Assembly: GCA_037179385.1 (NCBI GenBank)
Contig: CM074193.1
Location: 43,677,082-43,741,081, forward strand
DNA: 64,000 bases
Direction: 5' to 3'
Source of the DNA: Holothuria scabra
Lineage: Eukaryota > Echinodermata > Holothuroidea > Aspidochirotida > Holothuriidae
The stretch's first letter is position 1. Each line of letters starts with the position of its first letter. This document shows positions 1-10,220 of this stretch, piece after piece. The translations under genes were made by a program, and so were the position numbers. A model generated the notes under the pieces. It was not told where the DNA came from. It searched no databases and saw nothing but the letters and a program-made list of their open reading frames with translations.

Positions 1-404
1 ATAATTACGAGTAATTTAGTATTATATAAATAGTCTTTTATTATGTAGGGCTTGTTCGCGAAAAAGCAGGAGAAAAGTTTTGCAAAAATTTCAGTAACTT
101 GACTAAGAAATGTTATTATTCATGAGAAGTTGTCACTGGTGTTAATTAAAACTGAATTATGAAACGTTTCCCGAAAAAATATTGAAAGGTATATTCCGGA
201 GATGAAATTCATTAACTTCAAGATATGCAGAAAAATTTTCTTTCATCTCAATAGCATAGCGTTTGAAAGATGTAAATTTATAAAGTAATGCAAGTTTTTG
301 CTTTTGATTTGGTGCATCATGTAAATCTGTGATGTCATCGCGGCTCATTAACTTGACACAACATTCAATTTATTTGTAGTACTTTTGATGTCGATGCATT
401 AATC

Positions 405-1575
405 AACAGTAGTTGTTGTACTCTACGTATGGTGGAGGGTAAAGCTTGATCTACAGGCAAAGATATTTTAAAGGGCCAATCCTCTCACTCCAAACTACAT
501 TTCTTGTAGGGGGTACAGAAACTCTGCATTGGCCCAGCTTTTTGGTTGACTGTTAATTCAAACCATGTAGACAACTAAAGCTTGTATTACAACAGCATGA
601 ACTATACTTAGAGTGTTTTGATTATACACATAGAGCTTTACTATGCTCACCCTGGAGCAATAAACTGAGATTGTGACGGGATAAGGATGAATTTCAGACA
701 AATGTGAGGGGCTGAAGTAAGAAGGTTAGGAGAATTGGTACTGCTTGGGGTGAGAGAGCTGGGCCTTTAAAATTTCCACAGTATCAAATTTCAAGGACAA
801 AAGGACTTTAACTTATAAAGGAAAACAAAAGGAATCAGAGAAAACGTGTCCACACTACACAACTTTAGTGGCTTTTTTGAAAAACAGCGGTATGTTTTAA
901 CGAAAATAACCAATCTTTAAAATGAGATATCTTGAGTTAGGAAAGGGAATTGCCACAGGGTTTGAAGAACACCGTCGGTGTGGATTATTTTTGTTTTACA
1001 AAACCCCCGTGAAAAGCCATAAGAAGGCATTTACATAACTACTGCGGGAATTATGCCTTCCCCAAAGTGCTAACGCGTATGCCTTTCTTCTGTAAGCTTT
1101 CTGTCGGCTTCCATACGTTCTAAATATCGTTTGAAACTCGATAGATACCTATTACGTAACTCAATGCCCTTTGAAGGATAGAAACATTTCAAAGGAGGTA
1201 AAAATATTTCTCTCGTCAAAAGTTGTTGTTCCTCAAAGTTTGAACTGTGAAGGAAAAATCTCTTATCATAAAATGAATAAAGAGTGTTCCGATTTTTTTC
1301 TTCAATTGTAATCAATACAATTTTGGAGAAACAGAACACAGAATTGGCTACGTTATAAATGGTCTCGTCTGGCTGAGTCATCGAAACCAATTTTCGATAA
1401 AGCCGGTCTTTGGCTTCAGACAGTGAAGAATTATGTACTTGTGTACCAATGTTAAGAAAGTCGGTGAGCCATAGTATACGCCAACACTAAAATGCACGAT
1501 CCTACATATGTTTTGAAAACGTCTTGTCTGCATGAGTCTATAGGTTTTCCCTTTCGGGAAACCAAAAAACAGAAG
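405..1575 (+). repeat. Interspersed repeat R2, copy A
   Basis: This block matches the reverse complement of about 27,095-27,965. Both copies share a start around GTTGTACTC, a middle around GGAATCAGAGA and an end at TTTCCCTTTCGGGAAACC, after which they diverge completely. The middle of copy A (about 440-790) is longer. The end GGTTTTCCCTTTCGGGAAACC is itself a short palindrome. Neither copy shows terminal inverted repeats or a reverse transcriptase, so the class is unknown. Confidence 0.6.
1070..1390 (-). pseudogene. Unrecognised antisense reading frame inside R2
   Basis: A 106-codon open frame on the strand opposite to the R2 orientation used here. The second R2 copy carries a recognisably related but broken frame at about 27,420-27,560 on the plus strand. 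Both share a core of the type SxEEQQLLTRxIFLPxLK with substitutions around it. I do not recognise the domain; the composition is basic and aromatic with no signal peptide. It may be a remnant of the repeat's own protein or simply an open frame in conserved repeat sequence. Confidence 0.25.
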
Positions 1576-1880
1576 TCACCCGAATTATTTTAAAACCGTC
1601 TCGAATGGTTCTTTCCTCCCGTGTTCGGTATTAAAGGATTACTCCAGAGCCAAATTAATGTTTGATATATTAAAGAGAGACACTTTCCATTGCATTCCTG
1701 CAAAAGATTAATTCATTTTCATGTTCGGTTCTTGAGATATTAGCAATTGAAATTGGCACTCTTTCTACAAAAAGTGAACCTCAAGCAAGCAGGTGTAATT
1801 TTATGGATTTACATTGCTGGCCAATGTTTTGCTTTTCTCTCTTTCTCATCGTATTACTTCGACCTTAAATTCTTGATTTT

Positions 1881-3620
1881 TTTTAGAAATATCTAATAGA
1901 CAGCTAGAGTAACTCACCTTTGATTCCCCCAACCAGTTCCCTTCAAACTATTTTTAGTCTCATTTTCATGTCTTAAGAAAAATTTCGTCAATTTCCAGTT
2001 AAAAAGTGATTTAATGTTTTTCCTATTGGTATGACAGATTAAAGGGTGTTTTCGCCCAATAGTAGCAAACTGAACAAAACCTACCATAATTCTTGCCAAG
2101 CCTTTTCACTAGCTTTAAAAATTTGCTTATCCTTCCCTTAAACAGTTAAACATTTTTAGGATTCTATTTGATTGGGCAGAGAAAACCCTCGTCAATTTGA
2201 CATGGAATTAAAAAAAGCTAAGAAATATAATTTAAACTTGATTGCGTAATACTGTTTCCGTGTGTCAGCTCACTGACTGATTTGGAGAAAAATTCATGCA
2301 GTGCACGATCCGAAGGTAAACATTCCCATATAAACTTTCAGTACCATTTACTATCATATGTCCTTCCCACTCTATTGTACTGTTTAACTCAGAATGATCA
2401 ATTCTTCAAAAGGATTTTTTATTTGAAAGTTGCACTGTAGACCAAAATATTTATGGATAAATCTTGGGTCATTCACTGTAGTACAGTTAGAACAGATGTT
2501 TAAACTATAGACCTATCAATGTTCAAAATAAGTGAGAAAATTTGTTCTTTTCGTCTTAATCTAAAATGAAAATTTCGCTAACATTCGATAACATTTTGAT
2601 AGACCTTAATAACTCGGCAATGAGTAGACTTCGACTCTTGAGTATGAGCAAGGAAAGAAATTATTTATTTTTTTCGAGGCATAAAAAGACATCTCGAAAA
2701 TATCAGTATTCGTTTACAACACCTGGACTGTTGTAATGGCTAAGCTTTCAAATGCCCTGCATTGTTTTCTTCATTCCGACCATTTTATGAGAGTAATTTG
2801 TAACATTCGCCCATTGAAATGCTGCTAAATGAAACACTCAGCGAAAGTGCAAAAGCTCGGATTAGTGTCCATATTATTTGTTGTCTGTACAATATGTGCG
2901 ATCCAGTAATAACAAGAAGCAGTTGGCTATTTGTACCGATAGAACACTGAGTTCATATTCCTGGCAAAAGGCTAGTTCTCCGAAATTGGAACTTTGGCTG
3001 TTCTGTCAATAGACTATTCAGACGGACGTTTACCGTCAGTGGACCTCAAGTGGTATATAAGCTGACATAAATAAGGAAGCATTCGGTCTGAACAACTGGG
3101 CAATGTTACTAGTACTTCTGTTTTTGTAAAACACTTCACCAAAAGAACCCTCTTTGCCAGAGTTGTTTGTATTTACTTTTCCAATGATTCACTAATTTTG
3201 GCAAATATGGCGAATTTTTCTTGGATTGGAGTTATATTTTGGAAACTGTTGAAATTTTCTCATTTAAATGAAATAGCAGTGGAGACGCAGGACGTCGTTG
3301 TAAATGTGGGCCTAAGCTAAACTGCTTTTCTAAATGGTGTTATATCAAGCAATAAAAGGGCAGATGATCTTTAGGTATACTGGTTCAAAAGTCCCACAGC
3401 TATTTGCTCTCCTTTAACATACAAACGAGGTATTTATGACCCAGCAGGTCTAGGTAAATTCTTAGCGAATATAACAGGTTATCATTATACGTGGAAAATA
3501 TAAAATACAGTTTTATTGGACAGAGTTTACTACAGTAACTGCGGTGTTCAAACCCTTCAGGGGGGAATCGAATACTCCAGAAGAACACGATTGGACATTC
3601 ATTATCCAAACATTGTTCGT
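1881..3620. other. No gene recognised
   Basis: AT-rich non-coding sequence. No long open frame, tRNA, tandem array or recognisable transposon end was found on either strand. Because it lies just upstream of decayed Ig exons it may be intron or 5' flank of that receptor, but nothing in the sequence proves it. Confidence 0.4.
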
Positions 3621-4267
3621 CTTGTAGCTTTGAACCTAGTAATCTTTCTCTATATGTGGGCGATAAATTTTCAATTAAATGCCTACTTTCCAGTGTCGTC
3701 TCTTTTAACAAGAAAAATATCCCGATGTGAACAATTGTATCGCTTTCTTCTGTTACACCAGTCTAACACGGAGAAAGGCTTTTTCTGAAACGGGAGGAAC
3801 AATGAGCTTTACGTGTGAACTTAAACGGCAGTCTATCTTTTAATCAGTTCCCGTGGATACTTAACTTTGACAAAAAAGGCGTCTTAAATTTGACAGAAAG
3901 TAGTGGACTGTATATCGTTTCATCTAACGATGTTTCTGGAAGATTAGCTATCACAAATGTCAAAAATTTTCACAATAATACCTTAGTGAGGTGTCAAGCG
4001 ACAAATTCTCTTGGAGAAGAACTATACAAGCTAACTTCTGCGATTATTTGAACACGGTCTACCATTTCTGCTCCGAATCCTTCCCGCGTATTTGAACCAA
4101 AATTCCGAAGAGACAGAACCATAGCACGTCCGCTTTCACCGGAAACCCAAACTGAATCGAGCTCGGCGAAATACAAGCGCACCTTGCTCAAGGGTGCCCC
4201 AGAGGTTGTTGTGGAAAAGGGAAATCTCATTTTCGCTACGCTTACTCCAAATTGCGATAAAAATTAA
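3621..4267 (+). pseudogene. Immunoglobulin-superfamily receptor exons (decayed)
   Basis: Ig domains mediate ligand binding or adhesion outside the cell. A first Ig B-strand pattern, YVGDKFSIKC (cysteine codon near 3680), is followed by stops. A second domain starts with the B-strand GGTMSFTC (cysteine at 3814-3816). It then shifts frame by one base in an A run near 3823 and continues in another frame with a tryptophan (FPWILNF), the D-E strand region LAITNVKNF and the F-strand VRCQATNSLG (cysteine at 3992-3994). That spacing is typical of an I- or V-set domain. After a TGA at 4049-4051 the same frame stays open for 71 codons, including KGAPEVVVEKGNLIF, which resembles the start of another Ig domain. 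Frameshift and stops make this a pseudogene. The tail exon at 8,911 may belong to the same old gene. Confidence 0.7.
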
Positions 4268-4747
4268 ACTGCTACCCAGGATAACGCTTTTTAAGGAATG
4301 GACTGACTTATAGTAGCGTCGCCAAGGGTGGGGGTGGGGGAACGTGCACGTGTGCCAACCCCCAACTGAGATTTGAGATTTTCAAAAAAAAAATATGTCT
4401 TCTGTAGTCAGAGTGTGACTATGAATTTTTTAGGATTCGAATCCTCTGTTGAAAAGAAAAGGCAGTAAACTTTCATGTCTTCCAAATGGAAATATCGCAA
4501 AAAACCTTGGAAAAGCCATTTTCGGCTGTCTGAAGGGTTGCGTTTTTTCAAAATTTTCTTCACACTTCCGACTACGTCAATTGAAGGAGGCGCACAGCTC
4601 AGGTAACCCTTCAAGCAGGATTAGGCCTACATTTTTCCTTCAGAGGATCACATCTAACTGCCCATCAACTGCCTTTTCTTTCTCTTTCCTATGCAGATCA
4701 CTTTCCTCAAAATGTCAGCCGGATCCGCTCTTGAGAGTTGGTTCACC

Positions 4748-5100
4748 ATAGTTATTATACCTTTTCCTGGTTTGGAAACTCCTCGAACTGACTGCTTTTG
4801 TTGATATTTTGGTTTCCGTCAGTCACGTGACGTTGATAGTACACGAGAGCCTTTGTTGTTGGACTCTCCATAGGAACCGATATATGCAGACAGGGTAAAC
4901 TGATTTCTTCGAGAGTCTCTTTCGGACAATTATCAAACTGTAATGACTTCAATTAAGGCTAACATTATTGCGGAAGGTTTGATTAAGATTTCTGTCTTAA
5001 ATCAGAACGGCCGTAAAGCGAGAATAACTGTACCTAAACTAATATAGCGTGACAATCGAAGGCTGGGCTATCACACTGTATCGCACTGTATAATAACTCT
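4748..5100 (-). mobile_element. Mutator-like TIR element, short copy nested in copy 1
   Basis: Ends are ATAGTTATTATAC on the left and GTATAATAACTCT on the right. The flanks TGGTTCACC and GGTTTCACC look like a decayed 9-bp target duplication. The copy at 6,826-7,808 shows the same host position without the insert. About 300 bases match 20,690-21,003 in inverted orientation, including a 65-codon frame on the minus strand at 4,755-4,952. A 9-bp duplication fits Mutator-like elements (Merlin also gives 8-9 bp). No transposase is present. Confidence 0.65.
4755..4952 (-). CDS. Conserved 65-codon frame carried by the Mutator-like element (copy 1)
   Basis: An open frame without an ATG start that runs up to the element's terminal repeat. 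Its counterpart at 20,799-20,996 has the same 65-codon length and most of the same residues, including EEISLPCLHI, KALVYYQRHVTD and FPNQEKV. The two frames differ by compensating one-base shifts around residues 25-32. The end resembles a splice donor (AAAAG|GTATAA). It could be a captured host exon, part of the element's own protein, or conserved by chance. I do not recognise the family. Confidence 0.35.
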   Translation of the reverse strand: MKSLQFDNCPKETLEEISLPCLHISVPMESPTTKALVYYQRHVTDGNQNINKSSQFEEFPNQEKV

Positions 5101-5683
5101 GGTTTCACCAACGTTAGTGTTGTTACCAAAAATAAAATCTTACTCGAAATTGCCCCGTTAGTAACTTTTAGACATGTGTAAAGGAACCCTTAAAACAATT
5201 TAAAAACCTTACAAACAGGCTAAAAACCCAGGAGCTTCTAGGGGCTCCGACCCCTGGACCCCCACCAAGACTCACATAAAATGCCCATCAACTTCTTTCT
5301 CTATACATCATCTACCCCTTTTTCAAAATGTCAGCCGGATCCGCTCTTGATAGTTGAATCAGTGTTTTTTTTTATCGAAAGTCTTATTTGAAGTCACCCT
5401 GGAGGTATTTTTTGGACCAGTTTTAAGTCAATAAAATTACCCTTAAATAACGTCTTTTATACCTCACAAACACGCTCAACCCCAAGAGCTTCCGGAGCCC
5501 TGCCCCCTGGACCTTACCAGGAGCCCTAAAGCGGCCCCTGGACCCTACCTGTTGAGCCTCACGTTTCGCGCTCGGTGGCACCTCCGGCGGCGTGAGTGAA
5601 GTCTAGCAATGCCCCCGACCATAAAATCGCTGTGCCCCCCCCCCCCAGTGCACCCAAGAATGAAAAGTCTGGTGACGCAACTG

Positions 5684-6825
5684 CTGCATTAACAGATGAA
5701 AGACGGAAAAATAAGTTGTCTTCCAACCTGCCGTTGTGCGTAATGCTCCGCATTAGCAATGGAGTTGGGAAAACAAGCCAGTGAGCCGCAACTGGAAAAA
5801 AGCGCCGTGACCGGTTCGACTAGAACCAATAGGTTGGAAACTGGGCAGTTAAACTCCATCTAACTAACTCCAACTTTCAATTAAGCTTATCACCAAATCA
5901 CCAGCCTGAAGCCACAAAATGTTGTCACAAACTATTTAGAAGGCGGGCTCAGTTTCGCTTAATATGTGAAACAAACGGCAACTCTGTGCGTGATAACCCA
6001 GAAGCGTAGCTAGGCGTTTGTCGCCGAGGTGAGGGGGGGGGGGGGGCAGGCATCTAAATTCAATAATCAGAAAAAGGGTTAGAAATATATTTGTATTGCC
6101 TATGTGAGATTAGAGAATAGATGCAATTTGATCTTCCATGTACAAGGCATTCAAAACATAAAACACAACCATAATGATCTATAAACACATATTCCATTGT
6201 AAAACAAACTCTTACTCGGTACCTAATGTAGGTTTGGTGAAAGATGTAAGGAGAGAATTATTTTAAGGTATGTTTAACCTTTGTATTTTTACCAAACACA
6301 TTGTCGATTTCTGACACACAATATATACCTCAAACAGAAAATTACAACAAGGCCAATGTCTTACTTCTGTTTACTAATAGTCAAAGTCGAACCCTGGCAT
6401 TTCAACGGAAAATGGCGGAAATAAGTGCCATGGATTGATAATCATACGCCTACATGTAAGGAACCATGGGGTCATCAATTTTCATATAATCGCATGTGTT
6501 TAAATTTATGCAATACTGAATAAATTTGCTATTAACTCTTGATATTTCCTTTCATGGACAGGAAAAAAGGGAAGCTCAACATGAAAAAAAAACAGTTCAT
6601 TTAACCCCGGTGCCAGGGTCAAATGTATCATACATATGAGTCAATAGTCTTAAAATAGCAAGTTATGTTATGAAAGGCATGGTCTCCAAACTCCAAGAAA
6701 ACAATGCTCATTGGTAGTGAAATGATAAGAACAACGTGGGAACAGGGGAAGGAGGCAGGGTATCCTGTCCCCTGTCCCCAATGGGGGAGGGGGCAGGGGA
6801 TCCTGTCCCTGGAAAATCTTGTGCT
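5684..6825. other. Non-coding; one transposon-end fragment
   Basis: No gene recognised. Near 6,000-6,050 the sequence AGAAGCGTAGCTAGG followed by a G run resembles the end of another cut-and-paste element; its partner end was not found. At 6,750-6,815 there is a GC-rich inverted repeat built on ATCCTGTCCCCTG. The remainder is AT-rich. Confidence 0.35.
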
Positions 6826-7808
6826 CTCCGAGTGCCCCCACTTGAGTTTTGAGGTTTTCAAAAAAAAAAAAAAAAATAGATGTGTCCTCTGTATTCAGAT
6901 TGTGAATAAGAATTTTTTTATATTTGATTCTTCTTTTGACAATAAAAGTCAGTAATGTTCATGTTTTTCAACTGAAATTAAAAAAGGAAAAGAAAAGAAA
7001 AGAAAAGAAAAAAAAAACGGTAAATGTAATTTCCGAGCTATCTGAGGGGTTGCGTTTTTCAAAATTTTCTGCACACTTCTAACAACGCCAAATGAATTAG
7101 GTGGCGCACAGGCCAGGTAACCGTTGAGACAGGATTAGGTCCACATCTTTCCTTAAGGGAATCACAAATAACTGCCCGTCAACTGCTTTCTCTTCCTCTT
7201 TTTCTTGTTCAGCTCCCCTTCTTCTTAGTGTCAGCCGGATCCGCTCTTGGAAGTTCACTAAATCTGTTACCAATAAAATTATCTTACTTGAAGTTATCCC
7301 TAAAGTACTTTTTAAATTAGAACTTTTTTAAGACAATAGAATTACTCTTAAATTACGACCTTAATAAATCCCAAGCACATTAAACCCTGGAAGTTCCGGG
7401 GCTTTGCCCCGAGACCCCCAATGGGACTAACATTGAGCTGCCGTTAACTTCTTTCTCTATACTTTGTTTGCCGCTTTCTCATAATGTCAGCCGGATCCTC
7501 TCTTGGTAGTAGTTTTTAATTTTACCAATAGTCTAACTTGAACTTAACCTTGGAAGTTATTTAAGACCAGTGTAAAGTCAACGGAATAGCCGTTATTAAC
7601 TAACGAATTTAACACCTCACAAAAACCTTAAATCCAGGGACCTCCGGAGGCTTTGCCTTGTCGATCCGGTCGGGGTTCTAAGGTGGACCCTGGACTCCAC
7701 CCGATGAGCCCCGCGCTCCCCACTCCGTTGCCCCTCCGGCGCCATGAATGAGACCCAGCACCCCCTGGCAAAGCTGTTGTGCCCCACCAGTGAAGCTTGG
7801 TGAGGAAG
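6826..7808 (+). mobile_element. TIR transposon family CAGTGGCGTCACC, copy 2 (truncated)
   Basis: Colinear with 4,311-5,683, from the CACTTGAGTTTTGAGG block through two TCAGCCGGATCC units (near 7,230 and 7,486) and the CCTCCGGCGCC terminal region. The left terminal repeat is missing and the right end is degraded. There is a purine-rich GAAAA tract at 6,985-7,010. It lacks the Mutator-like insert at the position occupied in copy 1, so it supplies the empty site. Confidence 0.6.
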
Positions 7809-8910
7809 TAATGATAACATTGTACTTAGAATGCTACCATTGTACTGAGAACTCTCACAATTCTGCAAAAATTGCCCCCACCCCCTCCCGCAAAGAAAAG
7901 ACACCCAGTTCTGTTTCATAAAGGACAAGAAAAAGCCCAGGGACAGGTTCATTTGTGAAAGGGAGGAGCTCTATATAGGAAATTTTCTAACTTGGTTAGT
8001 TAGTCTTGGATTTCCCATAAATCTTAGGTAGATAGGCTAAATTCGCACCGACCTTTCCAAATATTTTAGGCATGATTATTTTGACGCTCAACGACAAAAG
8101 AGTGTATACTCTTGGATTAATTTAGCATCTAAATGCATGCGGCTTATCTGACTTTGCATGACAAGACACACGGTATCATACACATTATTTTCTTTGATAA
8201 ACAGTGCCAGAATGTAGCGAATTATCATTTGAAAAGACCTAAGATAGATGCAGATTTACACGTCCTCCGAGGCAGTCTTCCGAGTCTAAGGTCTAAAGCT
8301 GCCTTCATATTGCAACGAATTTGGATAGGATTCTGATCCGATTTTTATGTGTTTTTGTTAAAATCTCCATGTTGATCGGAAAGAGGCAAAAATATGTCAA
8401 CCAGCGTAACTATATATTTTGTATCTTATATCTTCAAAAATAAAATGTAAACTGACTTTTCCGTGACGTCATGTCGACAAAGATTTTTACCTGGGAAAAC
8501 CTAGTCCGGTAAAATCTGTATGTCGATGAGAAATCATTAGAAAATTAGCGTGAGTTTATATTTCATAGTCCTGCTAGTACAGTTCATAAATGTACATAAG
8601 TTGGTAAGTTATGGCTCAGAGTGGGAGAAGATTTTAACAAAAGCTTACAAAAATCGGATCGGAATCAGATCGAAATTGATGGCTTAAAACGCCTGTCGTG
8701 GATGTTCTGCATCGATAATCTGAAACATTTTCATATGTTTAAGCGTTACTGACGTAGGTCACTGCAAGTGGCTTTCCAAAATGAAAAAAAAAACCCTCAT
8801 TATTTTCGAACAATTTGGTTTAAAAAACGTTAAAAGGTAAAGATCGCTGTCGACCCACTTCATGTAATTTGTGATTCTTGTTGTATTCTTTCAATCCCTC
8901 ATCCATCCCT

Positions 8911-9300
8911 CTTACATCAGTTATTGTTTCCTTCATGGTGGTTGTGTCGGTGATTGCTCTAGTGGCATTCTTTTGCTGTTGAAATATTCGAAAAACGAAG
9001 AGGCGGGAATCGTGCCTTACGTCTCAACAGAGGGAATCGGGACAACTAACCACAAATGAAAAAAATCCTACAATACAGCTCAGTGTAATGCACTATTTAT
9101 CTCACTTATGCAATGAGTCTGGCTCAGATCAACTTCCCAGGCATCAAAATGCATCAACACCAAGTGGCGATAGGGTGTATTTTCGACGCATATATCGAGA
9201 TGAACATTTTTACAATGACGCAGAAGAGGAAGATCCATCTTATGCAGTCGTGGAAGAGCAAAACAATGTCCAAAATAACTACATAGAAATAACGGGGTGA
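8911..9300 (+). pseudogene. Receptor transmembrane and cytoplasmic-tail exon, copy 1
   Basis: After a pyrimidine-rich stretch the frame encodes a hydrophobic segment of about 20 residues (VIVSFMVVVSVIALVAFFCC), then basic residues (RKTKRRE) as expected on the cytoplasmic side of a type I receptor. The tail of about 100 residues ends in an acidic stretch with SYAVV and NYIEI just before TGA at 9298-9300. A single internal stop at 8980-8982 follows the membrane segment; the rest is open. YxxV and YxxI spacing resembles phosphotyrosine motifs of immune-type receptors, although the residues at -2 are not canonical here. The duplicated tail at 55,624 is in worse condition but keeps the same C-terminus. 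Confidence 0.6.
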
Positions 9301-9729
9301 AACAAAATTGTGGAGCAAATGTAATACTCTTGACCATTCGTGTATAACCCTAATTAGTTACCCAAATGTGGGTGTTAAGGAATCAAATTTCCAAGCTCAG
9401 GCAAATTTCGTTAACATATCAAAGAACTGACAAGAAAGACTATGATGGATTCATCACATTAAACAGAATGTGAATGAAAAAGAGGATAAACAAATAACTA
9501 CTACAGCTAGCATAAATTATTTGGTTGAAGAACGATTTTTTCGACAAGTCCTCTTTTTACTAGTTGGCACTGGCGTCCGTGCGGATTTGTAAAATGTCCA
9601 GAAGGTCCGGATTTCAAATGTTTCCCATAGGATCCCTACTTCAGCTTTGCGGTTTGATATTTTGAGAGATTACTTGTAGTATTTTAATTTTGACTACGTA
9701 ATGTACCGATGATTGAACAAATACTACAC

Positions 9730-10212
9730 CAGGGTTGTCCAACCTTTCGCAGCGGTGGGCCACATGTAATGGTTATGTTGGACGAGGGGCCGCATTCTAT
9801 ACCGTTTTTTTTTTTCAATTTTTTGACGACGCCCAAGGCAAGAAAATGCAATCATTGCGCGTAGGAAACACTGATTCATTTTCGTTTTTGTTTGAACAAA
9901 TAAATGAATTTTAGCAAAAATTGATGGTGTTGGGTAGAATATCCGGACAAAGTTTATTTTTTTATATTCCTCCTGAATCATTCTCAATCCGCCCCTGTGG
10001 AAAACACTCCAATGTAGCTACATGTAGCAGACATTTGGAATGAATTATTTCATTCAAAAGTAAGCATGTCATAGCGGACGGCGAAGCCTAAAGTTGTCAT
10101 CAATTAATCTGCTTATTGAATAATTTTGCAATATAGATTATTTCTGACGGGCCGGACGGAACCTTTCCGCGGGCCGGACCGTGGGCCGCGTGCCGTAGGT
10201 TGGACAACCCTG
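9730..10212. mobile_element. hAT-type MITE with perfect target duplication
   Basis: The 483-bp element starts CAGGGTTGTCCAACC and ends with the inverse GTTGGACAACCCTG. It is flanked on both sides by TACTACAC (9722-9729 and 10,213-10,220), an exact 8-bp target duplication as made by hAT transposases. The subterminal GGTGGGCCACA and GGGCCGGAC blocks are typical of this style of hAT MITE. No transposase is encoded, so it must have moved in trans. The intact duplication suggests a fairly recent insertion. Confidence 0.85.
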
Positions 10213-10220
10213 TACTACAC

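Larger units (their letters stand above)
1..1880 (+). repeat. Low-copy dispersed repeat, copy 1, interrupted by about 1.4 kb
   Basis: Bases 1-130 and about 1566-1880 match 43,508-43,637 and about 43,660-43,970 in the same order and orientation. Shared landmarks are CTTGTTCGCGAAAAAGCAGG near the start and GGATTACTCCAGAGCCAAAT after the interruption. The other copy runs through with only about 20 bases at the junction, so about 1.43 kb was inserted here or deleted there. The insert contains repeat R2. No coding function is visible; the nature of the flanking repeat is unknown. Confidence 0.7.
4311..5683 (+). mobile_element. TIR DNA transposon family CAGTGGCGTCACC, copy 1 (non-autonomous)
   Basis: The ends TAGTAGCGTCGCC and GGTGACGCAACTG are decayed versions of the CAGTGGCGTCACC inverted ends seen intact in the 19,800-23,048 copy. 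Inside are two tandem versions of a unit carrying TCAGCCGGATCCGCTCTTG (near 4718 and 5332) and GC-rich CCTGGACCC blocks. No transposase is present. A separate TIR element sits at 4,748-5,100. The superfamily is unresolved: ends of this style occur in several cut-and-paste families and no target duplication is obvious. Confidence 0.65.

Noticed and set aside
3400..3711. 103-codon minus-strand frame
   Set aside because: It overlaps the Ig-like plus-strand sequence and has no recognisable domain; the plus strand carries the motif evidence.
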